Assembly: GCA_964594075.1 (NCBI GenBank)
Contig: CAZQKW010000007.1
Coordinates: 1-64,000, forward strand
From: CAZQKW01 sp964594075
GTDB lineage: Bacteria; Desulfobacterota; WTBG01; CAIYCZ01
Direction of reading: 5' to 3'
DNA: 64,000 bases
The notes beneath the pieces were generated by a model. The model made no database searches, was not told the origin of the DNA, and saw only the letters and a list, made by a program, of their open reading frames with translations. Shown here piece by piece: positions 42,272 to 51,365 of this stretch. The stretch's first letter is position 1, and every line of letters begins with the position of its first letter. Both the position numbers and the translations under genes were made by a program.

Positions 42272-44515
42272 ATGAAGATGACAAAAAAGACAATTATTTT
42301 ATTAGTTATCTTGTTCTCGTCTATCCCTTTTATTTCCTCTGCCCAACAAAAACCTGGGCAACAGAATAATGGCGAGACGCTGATCGGTCGCATATCCTAT
42401 ATTGAGGGACAACTGCTGCGGTATGTGCCCGAGGAGAAGGACTGGGTTGCTGCAGTCCCTGATGCGCCGTTCGGCATCGAGGATTCATTGTATACGCCTG
42501 AAAACAGCCGTGCGGAATTTATTATTCCCAATAATACCTGGATACGCATTGATGATAAAACACAGATTCAGGTGTTAGCGCTGTTGCCTGATATCACGCA
42601 CGTTGATATCGCGTCAGGGGTGGCCCGCTTTTATAATAGAAGTTCTGCGGCGGTTATCAAAGCCGCAACATCTTTCGGGTTTGTCGTTGCTCCCGCAGAT
42701 ACAATGTTTGATCTGTATGTGGGGAATGAATCAGTTGAAGTCATTGCGCTGCAGGGAACCGTTGAATTTATCCATAATGCAAAGAATACCAAGTATGAAG
42801 TAAGCGCCGGTTCATTTGCCATCCGTGCAGACGCCACGCGGGTTGCATCCATCAATGGCGCAGCGATGCCGGCATGGAATTCCTGGAATGACATTCGGGA
42901 TGAGGTGTGGCAGAAGCGGCGTGCCCATGGGGAGAACTCAGCCCGGTATTTGCCCCCAGGCTTACGGGATGACGCCTATGCTTTAGAAGAAAATGGCAGG
43001 TGGGAGCGGGTCTATTACGATGGCGCATATCGCAATTTCTGGCGGCCGCTGTATATCTATGACGGCTGGTCGCCGTATACAGTAGGCAGATGGACAGTCT
43101 GGTATGGCGACCACTGCTGGATTCCCTATGAACCGTTTGGCTATGTCACTCACCACTATGGAACCTGGGTGTATGTAAACCAGTGCCGGTGCTGGTACTG
43201 GGCACCGCCGGTTACCTTTGTGCCGGTGGTCAGAGGGCCGTTCATTGCCTTTTACTGGTATCCCGGTCGGGTTTCGTGGATATATACTGATACGTATATA
43301 GGATGGGTGCCGCTTGCGCCCTGGGAGCCTTATTATTGTTATCGCTACTGGGGACCTGCTTCAATCATAATCTACAACGTTAATATAAAACATATTCACA
43401 AGGGCAGACACCACCATGAGAAGCATGCGGTCATGGTCAGAAAGGATGACTTTTACCATCTTGACAATTACCGGGACGCAACGGTTAAAAATTTTAAAAA
43501 AGTCTCCTGGACCGGCAAATACCGGCGCATCCCGGTTATTTCCGATCAGGTAATAAAAAACGGCACACACATAAAGGAGCGCTATAATTTTTCTAACAAG
43601 CCTGCAGGCTATAAACCCCACCCATCAATTGTGGAACGGATTACACACAACCGCGCTCAGGCAGAACAAGCAAAAAAGGGGTCGGGCCGCGAACTGTTAC
43701 AACGCATTGCCCGCGTGCCAAAAGATGACGCGCCATCCGGCGGTGCGGTAAACATTCCTGAAATTGCCAGAAAGCATGCTCCTGATCGGGGTATTGATAC
43801 GGTCCGCACCCAGCCCGGCCCTCAATGGCATGCCTCCCAGCCTGAGCATCCGCATCCTGCGGAACCAGTGTCGCACAGGACGCCGGTTCCCCGGTACGCG
43901 CGCCCGGGTGGAGAATCTCAACCGATTGATAACAAACCGCCGCGCGCTTCCGGCATAGCAAATACCCGGCCACCAAAAGTGGATGCTATCACCATTGAGC
44001 GGCCGGAGAAACCCGCAAAATTGAAACCGGACCAATCCCGGCCGCCGCAGCCGCCATCGTCAGAGCTCCCGCCGCCAAAAGAATATACACCTGCCGACGA
44101 AATCCGAGAGCCGCACCCACGGCCTGTTACACCGCGGGCTGAAAGAAAATTATATAACAGGCTCCCTGAAGCGCCCACACGGCTCAAGGAAGAAAAACCA
44201 TTTAATCATTTTTCTTCGGGGCGATCGGCGGAACCTGATAGACCGTCCAGCTTTGAACGCAGCCAACCCGCGTCGCGTAATCCAGTTATAGTGGCGCCGC
44301 CGGAGATAGGCATCGGTCGGCCAGAGCGGCCGGTGCCCTTGAGACCGGAACGGGTTGTGCCACAATCTTCACCGCCACCCGCGGAGTTGCGAGAAACAAC
44401 GCCGCAGCAGCCGGTATATCCACAACCATCGCCGCCGTCGCGACACTCAGGGTATGGGCAACAGCAGCGCTACGCACCGCAGCGCGGCCTTCAACTCCAG
44501 AACAGATACCGTTAA
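42272..44515 (+). CDS. Secreted FecR/DUF6600 protein with Pro-rich tail
   Basis: A 747-residue exported protein: signal peptide (1-24), then a FecR-like beta domain (about 35-195: GRISYIEGQLLRYVPEEKDW, VIALQGTVEF), a Trp/Tyr-rich DUF6600-type region (about 225-365 with repeats such as WRPLYIYDGWSPYTVGRW and GTWVYVNQCRCWYWAPP), and a long disordered tail (about 450-747) full of Pro, Arg and Glu. The tail may interact with wall or polysaccharide. ATG 42272 is followed by an in-frame ATG two codons later; AAGGAGAAG lies upstream of both. A strong terminator follows. Confidence 0.83.
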   Translation: MKMTKKTIILLVILFSSIPFISSAQQKPGQQNNGETLIGRISYIEGQLLRYVPEEKDWVAAVPDAPFGIEDSLYTPENSRAEFIIPNNTWIRIDDKTQIQVLALLPDITHVDIASGVARFYNRSSAAVIKAATSFGFVVAPADTMFDLYVGNESVEVIALQGTVEFIHNAKNTKYEVSAGSFAIRADATRVASINGAAMPAWNSWNDIRDEVWQKRRAHGENSARYLPPGLRDDAYALEENGRWERVYYDGAYRNFWRPLYIYDGWSPYTVGRWTVWYGDHCWIPYEPFGYVTHHYGTWVYVNQCRCWYWAPPVTFVPVVRGPFIAFYWYPGRVSWIYTDTYIGWVPLAPWEPYYCYRYWGPASIIIYNVNIKHIHKGRHHHEKHAVMVRKDDFYHLDNYRDATVKNFKKVSWTGKYRRIPVISDQVIKNGTHIKERYNFSNKPAGYKPHPSIVERITHNRAQAEQAKKGSGRELLQRIARVPKDDAPSGGAVNIPEIARKHAPDRGIDTVRTQPGPQWHASQPEHPHPAEPVSHRTPVPRYARPGGESQPIDNKPPRASGIANTRPPKVDAITIERPEKPAKLKPDQSRPPQPPSSELPPPKEYTPADEIREPHPRPVTPRAERKLYNRLPEAPTRLKEEKPFNHFSSGRSAEPDRPSSFERSQPASRNPVIVAPPEIGIGRPERPVPLRPERVVPQSSPPPAELRETTPQQPVYPQPSPPSRHSGYGQQQRYAPQRGLQLQNRYR

Positions 44516-44533
44516 CGAGCGCCATAGTGCGCG

Positions 44534-44577
44534 CACGCCGGGGAGGTGTGCTATCTGCCCTTCCCGGCGTGTTTTTA
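44534..44577. terminator. Bidirectional terminator between convergent genes
   Basis: CACGCCGGG (44534-44542) pairs perfectly with CCCGGCGTG (44563-44571) and is followed on the plus strand by T5. It lies between the DUF6600 gene and the end of the convergent NmrA-like gene. On the minus strand there is no T run, so its effect there is less certain. Confidence 0.8.
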
Positions 44578-45510
44578 ATGTGCCTGTTGCTGTCCGCCTT
44601 TTGCCAGAGCTTCCTTTACGGCGGGAACCGCCTGCTTCAGATATTCGCCCACGGTCTGAAATTTTATGCCAAAAATTTCCTGTATCACTGAATGGTCGAT
44701 TTTCTTGTCTATCAGAAAATCCTGAAGCTGCTCTGCAGTGAAAAATGCCTTTTGCGGGTTGCTTTTAACCATGGCGATGAGCTGCTCCTTTGACACCCCT
44801 TCAGTATAATGGGCGTTTATGCCGGCTTCCTGAGCTATCATGTTAAGAAGGTCTCCCTGGGTGATACAGTCAGGCCCGCCGATTTCAAGCGTTTTATGGG
44901 ACGCTTTCGGGTTGGTAAGAGCATCTACCATGCACCGGGCAAGATCAATGTGAGAGAGCGGGTTCATATGGAAATCAATGGGGCCGGTAGGCCATTTATT
45001 CGTTTCTCCCAGTTTGATAACCGTGGGAATATGAAAAAATTGAAAATCCTTGAACATTCCCGAAGGCTTGAAAATAGTGTAGTCAAGGCCTGATTGCCTG
45101 AGTGCTTCCTCAGCCTGGTGTTTGGCGCGATACATGTCTGAGACACACTGCGGGCCAACACCAGCCGCCGAGACATGGATGATTTTCCTCACGCCTTTTT
45201 TTCTGCCCACCTCAATCAGATTCTTTATGCCCTGCTCTTCAACATCTTTATACGTGCGCCCCTTTTGCATTTCACCCGGCGTGAGACGTATGGAGACAAT
45301 AACGCCCTCAATACCCTCGAGCGCCCGTTCAAGCGATCCGGTGTCAAGTATATCGCCTTCAACAAATTCCACCTTATCCTTTGCTTCGCCAAGCTTATCC
45401 CTGTTTGAGGTGCTTCGCACCAGCGCTCTTACGGCATGTCCTTTGGTGACGGCAATTTTCGCTGCTGCGCTGCCCACATCCCCTGTTGCGCCCACTACTA
45501 ATACTTTCAT
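44575..45510 (-). CDS. NmrA-like NAD(P)-binding protein
   Basis: A 311-residue atypical SDR with VVGATGDVGSAAAKIA at the N-terminus, followed by ALVRSTSNRDKLGEAK and EGDILDTGSLERALEG, then IIHVSAAGVGP. The catalytic YxxxK appears as YRAKHQAEEALRQ near 134. The C-terminal part contains a thioesterase-unrelated helical stretch ending in KGGQQQ. Members act as NAD(P) sensors or as epimerase-like enzymes on quinones and lipids. A monocistronic gene converging with DUF6600; substrate unknown. Confidence 0.85.
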   Translation of the reverse strand: MKVLVVGATGDVGSAAAKIAVTKGHAVRALVRSTSNRDKLGEAKDKVEFVEGDILDTGSLERALEGIEGVIVSIRLTPGEMQKGRTYKDVEEQGIKNLIEVGRKKGVRKIIHVSAAGVGPQCVSDMYRAKHQAEEALRQSGLDYTIFKPSGMFKDFQFFHIPTVIKLGETNKWPTGPIDFHMNPLSHIDLARCMVDALTNPKASHKTLEIGGPDCITQGDLLNMIAQEAGINAHYTEGVSKEQLIAMVKSNPQKAFFTAEQLQDFLIDKKIDHSVIQEIFGIKFQTVGEYLKQAVPAVKEALAKGGQQQAH

Positions 45511-45701
45511 ACTGTTTCCTCCTTGTTAAATGATAATGTCAATAAACTACCCCGGAGAACACCAGAATACCCCCGGGAAACACCGTGGTCTTCGGCACGC
45601 TCAGTCAAGTCGTTACAAAGCGTCGTCCTGTTTTTATGGCAGTTTTGACAGTAGCTGTTGCATAGCTAACAAGCCGGCTTTCTTTTTTAAGCTGTTTCAG
45701 C

Positions 45702-46808
45702 TTAGACTATTTCGCGGTATATTGAAACACATTGATCCACCACGCGGTCCCATGACATGCTGTGGGCAAATTCCAAAGCATGAGCAGACATGGTATCCCA
45801 GTCAAACGCGGGGTCAAGCAACTTCATCATGGCTTCAGCTAAAGCGGCGATATCTCCCTGCCTGATGAGAAACCCGCTGAACCCGTCACGCACGGCATCT
45901 TCATTGCCGCAATCACGCGAGCCGATCGCAGGCACTCCCCAGATATTGGCCTCAAGATGAACCAGACCGAAGCCCTCAAAGCTGTCGCCCACATTCATTG
46001 ACGGCATAACCAGACCGCGCACGCGTTTATAATAGACAGCCAGTTGATCCGCCGGTATTTTTCCCAGCCATCTGACATTCTGATCAATGCCAAGCATTGT
46101 GACCCGTTCGTGTACCTGCGTAACGTAGGAATCGTTGGAAAGCGCGCCGGCAATATACAGCACAGCATCCGGAAAGCGCCGAACCACACCGGCCAACGCT
46201 TCAACTGCCTGCAGAACCCCCTTGCGCGGTTTTACGTGCCCCACCATGAGAAATGCCTGCTCGCGATCGCCGGCTCGTGGCATAGACTCGTTTGCCGCGT
46301 CGGTACTCACGCCATTCGGCACTATTCGCACCTTGGCCTCGGCCCAGGGTAAAATCTCGGTTATCCTTCGGGCAGTGTAACGGCTCACCGGCAACACCGC
46401 AGATGCCTTACGGTAAGCCTGATAATACAATGGCTTCCAGACAGTCTTCAAGACCGATAGCGCGTACGTTCCGTGAAGCGATACCGCAAACGGCCGTTTA
46501 TCCGAACAGAGCAGAAGTGCAAGCGGCATGAACGGCTCAGCAAGGCAGTGAATAAGCGCGCACCCCTGGATCGCACTGCGCACCTGAAACCAGTCAGCCA
46601 TTAATCTGAACGGCTTCAGAAGACCGTCTGAAAATGAAGCCAGAACCGGGTGCCGGTTAACGCCTGCGACCTGTTCGATGTCTGCGCCGCGCATGCTAAA
46701 GACAATCGGGTCAATTCCCCGGGCTGGCATCCGCTTTATTATCTCGTAAGAATAGCGGCCCCAGCCGTTGTCCCGTGCAAGATCCGTGGTAAGATAGGCA
46801 ATCTTCAT
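45702..46808 (-). CDS. GT4-family glycosyltransferase
   Basis: A 368-residue GT-B retaining glycosyltransferase. The N-terminal domain begins KIAYLTTDLARDNGWGRY; the C-terminal donor domain has MVGHVKPRKGVLQAVEAL and SFEGFGLVHLEANIWGVPAI, the EX7E-type motif. It is the last gene of the glycan operon, 37 bp behind a GT2 gene. Donor and acceptor sugars cannot be read from sequence. Confidence 0.9.
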   Translation of the reverse strand: MKIAYLTTDLARDNGWGRYSYEIIKRMPARGIDPIVFSMRGADIEQVAGVNRHPVLASFSDGLLKPFRLMADWFQVRSAIQGCALIHCLAEPFMPLALLLCSDKRPFAVSLHGTYALSVLKTVWKPLYYQAYRKASAVLPVSRYTARRITEILPWAEAKVRIVPNGVSTDAANESMPRAGDREQAFLMVGHVKPRKGVLQAVEALAGVVRRFPDAVLYIAGALSNDSYVTQVHERVTMLGIDQNVRWLGKIPADQLAVYYKRVRGLVMPSMNVGDSFEGFGLVHLEANIWGVPAIGSRDCGNEDAVRDGFSGFLIRQGDIAALAEAMMKLLDPAFDWDTMSAHALEFAHSMSWDRVVDQCVSIYREIV

Positions 46809-46845
46809 TTAAATTTCTTCTCAAATCGTCTTGAATGGAAAGGGT

Positions 46846-47778
46846 TCAATGATTATTGAACAAGAAGGCTCTCTCCTTGGTCAGTGATATTTTTCGGTGT
46901 CTTGCTACATGCCGCAGATTACATGCGACATGAACCAAGGCGCAGAGATTCATTAAGCTTGGCGAAAACCGCAATCGGAAAAGATTTGCGAATTGTGCTT
47001 TGAGTGATAACTTCAGAACATGTATAAAGTTTCTGACAAGGGGGTGCTCAGGCGTTTTCAAAGCTTTATAATAATTTCTGATCAAGAACATATAAAGCTC
47101 CCTGGTTTGCTCAGTGGTTCGTGGCTTTTGAGGTCTGAAATGATAGGCGTAGGCATCCATACACACTCCTGTTTTAAAACCGTGGTAGCGTGCCCGCGCT
47201 ACGTAATCTTGATCCTCTCCGTAATGAACAAACAATGGGTCAAACCCTCCCGCTTTATTTAAGCACTCACCAGATATCAACCACGCAGCTGCATTTACAA
47301 AGCTTATTTCATAGATCTGTTGGGGTTTTTTTAAGAGCAGGTCCGAGAGCAGATTTTTAGTATTTTTTTCAAGGTATATTTCAAAATAAAAGTCGAGCCT
47401 ATCTTTTTCATATAAATGAATAGGACTAATTATGCCGTATTCAGGATGCAACCGGTGGCAACTGATGAGTTTTGCTATAGTATCTTTTTCAATGCTTGCA
47501 TCTTGATTGAGAAGAAATACATAATTGCATTGCTGTTGGAGAGCAAATTCAAGCCCAATGTTGTTCGCCCTTCCGAAGCCGAGATTTGTGCATTGCTGGA
47601 ATAGAATTGCCCGCGGATAATTCTCCTGGATAATAGGAACAGTATTATCAGAAGAAGCATTGTCAATGACAACAGGTGTTATCGGCACACTGCTTTGAGA
47701 AAGGCTGCCTAAACACCTGTCCACCCATCGCTCACCGTTGTGCGTAACAATAATGGCAAAGACTTTTGGATACTCCAT
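46846..47778 (-). CDS. GT2-family glycosyltransferase (rhamnosyltransferase-like)
   Basis: A 310-residue GT-A enzyme with VFAIIVTHNGERWVDRCL, the nucleotide-sugar motif FLLNQDASIE (in place of DxD) near 92, and the GEDQDYVARARYHG catalytic loop near 196. This combination is usual in WbbL-like rhamnosyl- and related transferases. It is more AT-rich than its neighbours and may be a later insertion in the operon. Confidence 0.9.
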   Translation of the reverse strand: MEYPKVFAIIVTHNGERWVDRCLGSLSQSSVPITPVVIDNASSDNTVPIIQENYPRAILFQQCTNLGFGRANNIGLEFALQQQCNYVFLLNQDASIEKDTIAKLISCHRLHPEYGIISPIHLYEKDRLDFYFEIYLEKNTKNLLSDLLLKKPQQIYEISFVNAAAWLISGECLNKAGGFDPLFVHYGEDQDYVARARYHGFKTGVCMDAYAYHFRPQKPRTTEQTRELYMFLIRNYYKALKTPEHPLVRNFIHVLKLSLKAQFANLFRLRFSPSLMNLCALVHVACNLRHVARHRKISLTKERAFLFNNH

Positions 47779-47830
47779 GCGCTGCGATTTTTGCGGTAAC
47801 GGCGATTATTGGCAGGCTGCGCTCGTTTGA

Positions 47831-49111
47831 TCAATGGAGCGGGCTGCCGGGATTTTCGGTTCGTGCTGCGTATAAAATATCAAGCATTTTTTGCGTCTGT
47901 TTTTGAATGGTAAATTGTTCGGCAACGCGCCGGTAGCCGGCTTCTCCCATGCGCTCTGCCAATTCCGCATTGTTTAATAATTCATAAATTTTTTGTGCCA
48001 TCAAGCGGGTGTTAAGGGGGTTCACAATATACCCCGTTACGCCATCGAGAACAAGCTCTTGCGACCCGCCAAAGCACGAAGCGATGACCGGCTTTTTCAT
48101 TGCCATGGCTTCCAGATTGACGGTTGGAAAGTTGTCTAAATAGATAGAGGGGCAAAGCACGACATCGCAGCACTGGTAGGCTGATAACAAATCTGGTTGC
48201 GCAAGCCAACTGGTAAATATGACGCAGTGTCCAATGCCGGCGTCGCATGCCATCTGTTTCATGTGCTGTGCATAGCTGTTTTGTGCGCCGGCAACAAGCA
48301 GGACCGCTTGGGGAAGCGCTTTGCACACCTCAGCCATGGCTTTCAGCGCCTGTTCCCCGCCCTTTAAGTAACTGATACGGCCTGCCAGCAGCGCAACACG
48401 TTTATCATGCAAACCATAGGTATCTTTAAAAACCATAACCTGCCGCGGATCTGCAGCAAACGCTGCGACATCAACGCCGTTAGGAACAACCGTGGTGCAA
48501 GTAATGCCGTGGGCATTGAGAGCCTTTTGCAATGCACGGCTCACCGCTACCAATGTCTTTACGTACCGGTGCAGATAGGTTCTTATGATCAGATTCCTGA
48601 ACGGAATAGTGCGCAATCGGTTTGCCGTGAGCGTTGTCCAGAAGTTAAGAGGCTTATAGGAAATACGCGGACAGGGCGTACGGTCATGGGGGTCTATAAA
48701 CTGAAAATATTTGCCGTAAGAAAAGCTCATCGCGTCGTGCAAGGTCATTACCACCGGAATCTGCAAGTTGTGGGCAACTTTCAGGACGTGATAAGACAGA
48801 TAATTATGAATATTATGCGCATGGATGACATCGGGCTTTTCGCGGGCAAGAATTGTGCGTACCATCGGCACGACCTGCGGATTATAAAAGCTGCACCAGG
48901 CTCTGAGACGCGTGGGCATGTTTGTGTAAACGGCGTTAATGTTCATTCCCGCCTGAACCGGGGTTGTTTCGCGGTTTCTATCCTGGACTGTGGTAATAAC
49001 CACGACGTCATGCCCGCAGTGCATATATTGTGTGGTAAAGAGCGCGGCGATATGTTCTGCTCCGCCCATGTAATAGGGGGGAAAGCGATCTGACAATACG
49101 GCAATTTTCAT
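47831..49111 (-). CDS. GT4-family glycosyltransferase
   Basis: A 426-residue GT-B enzyme: FPPYYMGGAEHIAALFTTQY in the acceptor domain, VIHAHNIHNYLSYHVLKV, then the donor domain with LLAGRISYLKGGEQALKAM and NFPTVNLEAMAMKKPVIAS. Its ATG overlaps the stop of the upstream GT4 gene by 4 bp. Confidence 0.92.
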   Translation of the reverse strand: MKIAVLSDRFPPYYMGGAEHIAALFTTQYMHCGHDVVVITTVQDRNRETTPVQAGMNINAVYTNMPTRLRAWCSFYNPQVVPMVRTILAREKPDVIHAHNIHNYLSYHVLKVAHNLQIPVVMTLHDAMSFSYGKYFQFIDPHDRTPCPRISYKPLNFWTTLTANRLRTIPFRNLIIRTYLHRYVKTLVAVSRALQKALNAHGITCTTVVPNGVDVAAFAADPRQVMVFKDTYGLHDKRVALLAGRISYLKGGEQALKAMAEVCKALPQAVLLVAGAQNSYAQHMKQMACDAGIGHCVIFTSWLAQPDLLSAYQCCDVVLCPSIYLDNFPTVNLEAMAMKKPVIASCFGGSQELVLDGVTGYIVNPLNTRLMAQKIYELLNNAELAERMGEAGYRRVAEQFTIQKQTQKMLDILYAARTENPGSPLH

Positions 49112-50271
49112 GGCGTTTTTCGGCTTGCTGATTCGGCAGCTTCCCGCACCATGGCAAATAAAGTTTTACCAGGGTGTGGATCAATTTTGGTAACCGCTGA
49201 AGTATGCGCGCGCATCCCCATGGTTTGCAGCGCTTCTCTGCGCAACCAAGCTTTTTCCAGTGCCGCGCCAAATGATTTGACGCTGGCCGCTTCAGCAATG
49301 AATCCGGTGCGGTCGTCTTCAACCCACTCGCTGATACCGCCCACATCAGTGGCAACGGCAGGACGTCCGCACGCCATGGCCTCGACCAGCGCAATGGGCA
49401 GGGCCTCAGAACGCGATGGCATGACCATGAGATGGGATGAAGCCCAGATACTTCTCACGTCGCCCACATATCCCGTAAACACTACGCGCCGGGCAATACC
49501 ATAATAGTGTGCCAGACTTTCAAGGTAGGCTCTGTCCGGCCCGTCTCCCACCACGCGCACCAACCACTGACGATTTTTCCAGGCAGGGGAACCGAGTATC
49601 TCAAACAATACATCATGGCCTTTGATGCCTGCTTCCAGGCGGCCAACCAGTGCCATACAAAATTCCTGGGCTGCAGGCCATGGCACAATGGAGGTATCAG
49701 AAAGATTCAGGGGATTCTGGAGCACCTGCGCATTGCTAAGCGCGGTGGCTAACTGGCGTTCTGCAATAGCTATATTGCGTTGAGACACAAAAATGACGCG
49801 GTGGGCGCTGCGAAAAAAACGAATGGCAGATTTTCTCAGTTGCTCCTGCGGAATACGCACCTCATTGTTTCCATGACACACGACAATGTATGGGATCGCA
49901 GAGGTGTAGATCCGCGGCACCAGCCCTCGCAATGTGAGCGATTCATAAATTTTTCCTTCGCTAATACAAATGACATCAGGATTGCGTCTGAATAAACGAT
50001 CAAACGGGGAAGCAATGTGCGCAATTATTCTGTTGAGCGCGCGCTTTACCATTGAAAGCTGGTTGGGATTCATCCTTTGCAACAGCTCTGCGCCAAGGCT
50101 TTGCAGCTCGGCAATACGGGGGGGAACGGCTGGCCAGCGATAGACAGAAAGCACAACCGTAGTGCCGGAAGCGATGGCGTGTTTCGCGGTTGCAGCCCAC
50201 AGCTCCTCGCTTCCTCCCCAGGGGCTTCCCCCCATGGTGGAAATAATTGCTAATTTTATCGGTTGAGCCAT
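49108..50271 (-). CDS. GT4-family glycosyltransferase
   Basis: A 387-residue GT-B enzyme. The N-terminus has IISTMGGSPWGGSEELWAAT, with the double-Gly loop that faces the acceptor; the donor domain shows VGRLEAGIKGHDVLFEIL and EALPIALVEAMACGRPAVAT followed by GGISEWV. It lies 41 bp behind a GT2 gene and overlaps the next GT4 by ATGA. Confidence 0.92.
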   Translation of the reverse strand: MAQPIKLAIISTMGGSPWGGSEELWAATAKHAIASGTTVVLSVYRWPAVPPRIAELQSLGAELLQRMNPNQLSMVKRALNRIIAHIASPFDRLFRRNPDVICISEGKIYESLTLRGLVPRIYTSAIPYIVVCHGNNEVRIPQEQLRKSAIRFFRSAHRVIFVSQRNIAIAERQLATALSNAQVLQNPLNLSDTSIVPWPAAQEFCMALVGRLEAGIKGHDVLFEILGSPAWKNRQWLVRVVGDGPDRAYLESLAHYYGIARRVVFTGYVGDVRSIWASSHLMVMPSRSEALPIALVEAMACGRPAVATDVGGISEWVEDDRTGFIAEAASVKSFGAALEKAWLRREALQTMGMRAHTSAVTKIDPHPGKTLFAMVREAAESASRKTP

Positions 50272-50312
50272 CGCCGCATCATCCAGAAATAATAGCTGCT
50301 TTCACTTCTTTG

Positions 50313-51350
50313 TCACGCAGTCCTGTCCTTCAGCCGTAAAACGCACTTCACTAACAATTTAAACTCAAGCGCAAAAGAAATGTCCGCCAGCCGGGCTAAT
50401 GGCGAACGCCGAAAGGTTTTAAATGCCCACCATCCCAACGGGCCGGAACGGGTGCATACCCCAAACCAGAGCTCGCCCAGCATCTTTGAAAACAGGGGTT
50501 TGCAGTATAAGCCACGCGCGTCATTGGCAGCTTTGATTTTGAGCAGCCAGCGCCCGGCGTCGGCAATGAACGTTTTGTCGGGATAGAATCTCATGCTGCA
50601 CAGCGCGTCGTGAATTTCCAATTCCTGCTCGTCCGGGTAAAGTTCCAGGTGCGCAAGCAGTGCCCGGCGAATCTTTGTGAGCGTTTTCTTCTGTTCCGCC
50701 GCAGATATCCGGTTTTCGGTGTTAGCTGCATGAAGACGATAGTGCAGCAACACTTCATTGATATTTGCAAACTGAACGGTATGAAGACAGCGAACCCAAA
50801 AATCATAATCCGAAAAGCAGTTGAGGCCCGGATCATAGCGAAGGGCCAGCCGTTCAAAAACACGCCGGCGCAGCATCGCTGCGGGATTTGCCATCCCTTT
50901 GTTTTTAAAAAACATGGTGCAGCGGATGCTTTCACAGTCAGCAGGGTAGCGCATAATATGCCCTTCCCCTCTGCCAATCGTCAAAATCCAGCTTCCGCAT
51001 ACCCCGCATTCTTGATGACGCTCCATGAAGGCAACCTGTTTCGCCAGCCGATCCGGAAGACTGACGTCATCGCTGTCCATAAGGGCAAGGTACTCGCCGC
51101 TGGCAAGCTCTAAACCTCTGTTACGGGAGCGCGCGATGCCGAGATGAGTTTCATTATCAATGAGCCGAATGCGGTCATCGGCACATGATGCGATAATCGC
51201 TCTGCTGGCATCTGTGGAACAGTCATTGATAATGAGCAATTCGAAATCACCATAGGTCTGATTGAGTATGCTTTCCACCGCCTGTTTCACATATGCTTGC
51301 GCATTATAGACGGGCATCAAAACGCTGACTTTTGGCATAGTACACGCCAC
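50313..51350 (-). CDS. GT2-family glycosyltransferase
   Basis: A 345-residue GT-A enzyme with VSVLMPVYNAQAYVKQAVES at the N-terminus, LLIINDCSTDAS and the metal-binding LALMDSDDVSLPDRL near 89. The C-terminal third has hydrophobic stretches but no clear membrane helix. It starts 15 bp behind the ABC exporter gene. Confidence 0.92.
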   Translation of the reverse strand: MACTMPKVSVLMPVYNAQAYVKQAVESILNQTYGDFELLIINDCSTDASRAIIASCADDRIRLIDNETHLGIARSRNRGLELASGEYLALMDSDDVSLPDRLAKQVAFMERHQECGVCGSWILTIGRGEGHIMRYPADCESIRCTMFFKNKGMANPAAMLRRRVFERLALRYDPGLNCFSDYDFWVRCLHTVQFANINEVLLHYRLHAANTENRISAAEQKKTLTKIRRALLAHLELYPDEQELEIHDALCSMRFYPDKTFIADAGRWLLKIKAANDARGLYCKPLFSKMLGELWFGVCTRSGPLGWWAFKTFRRSPLARLADISFALEFKLLVKCVLRLKDRTA

Positions 51351-51365
51351 CTGGATTTCTTGGCT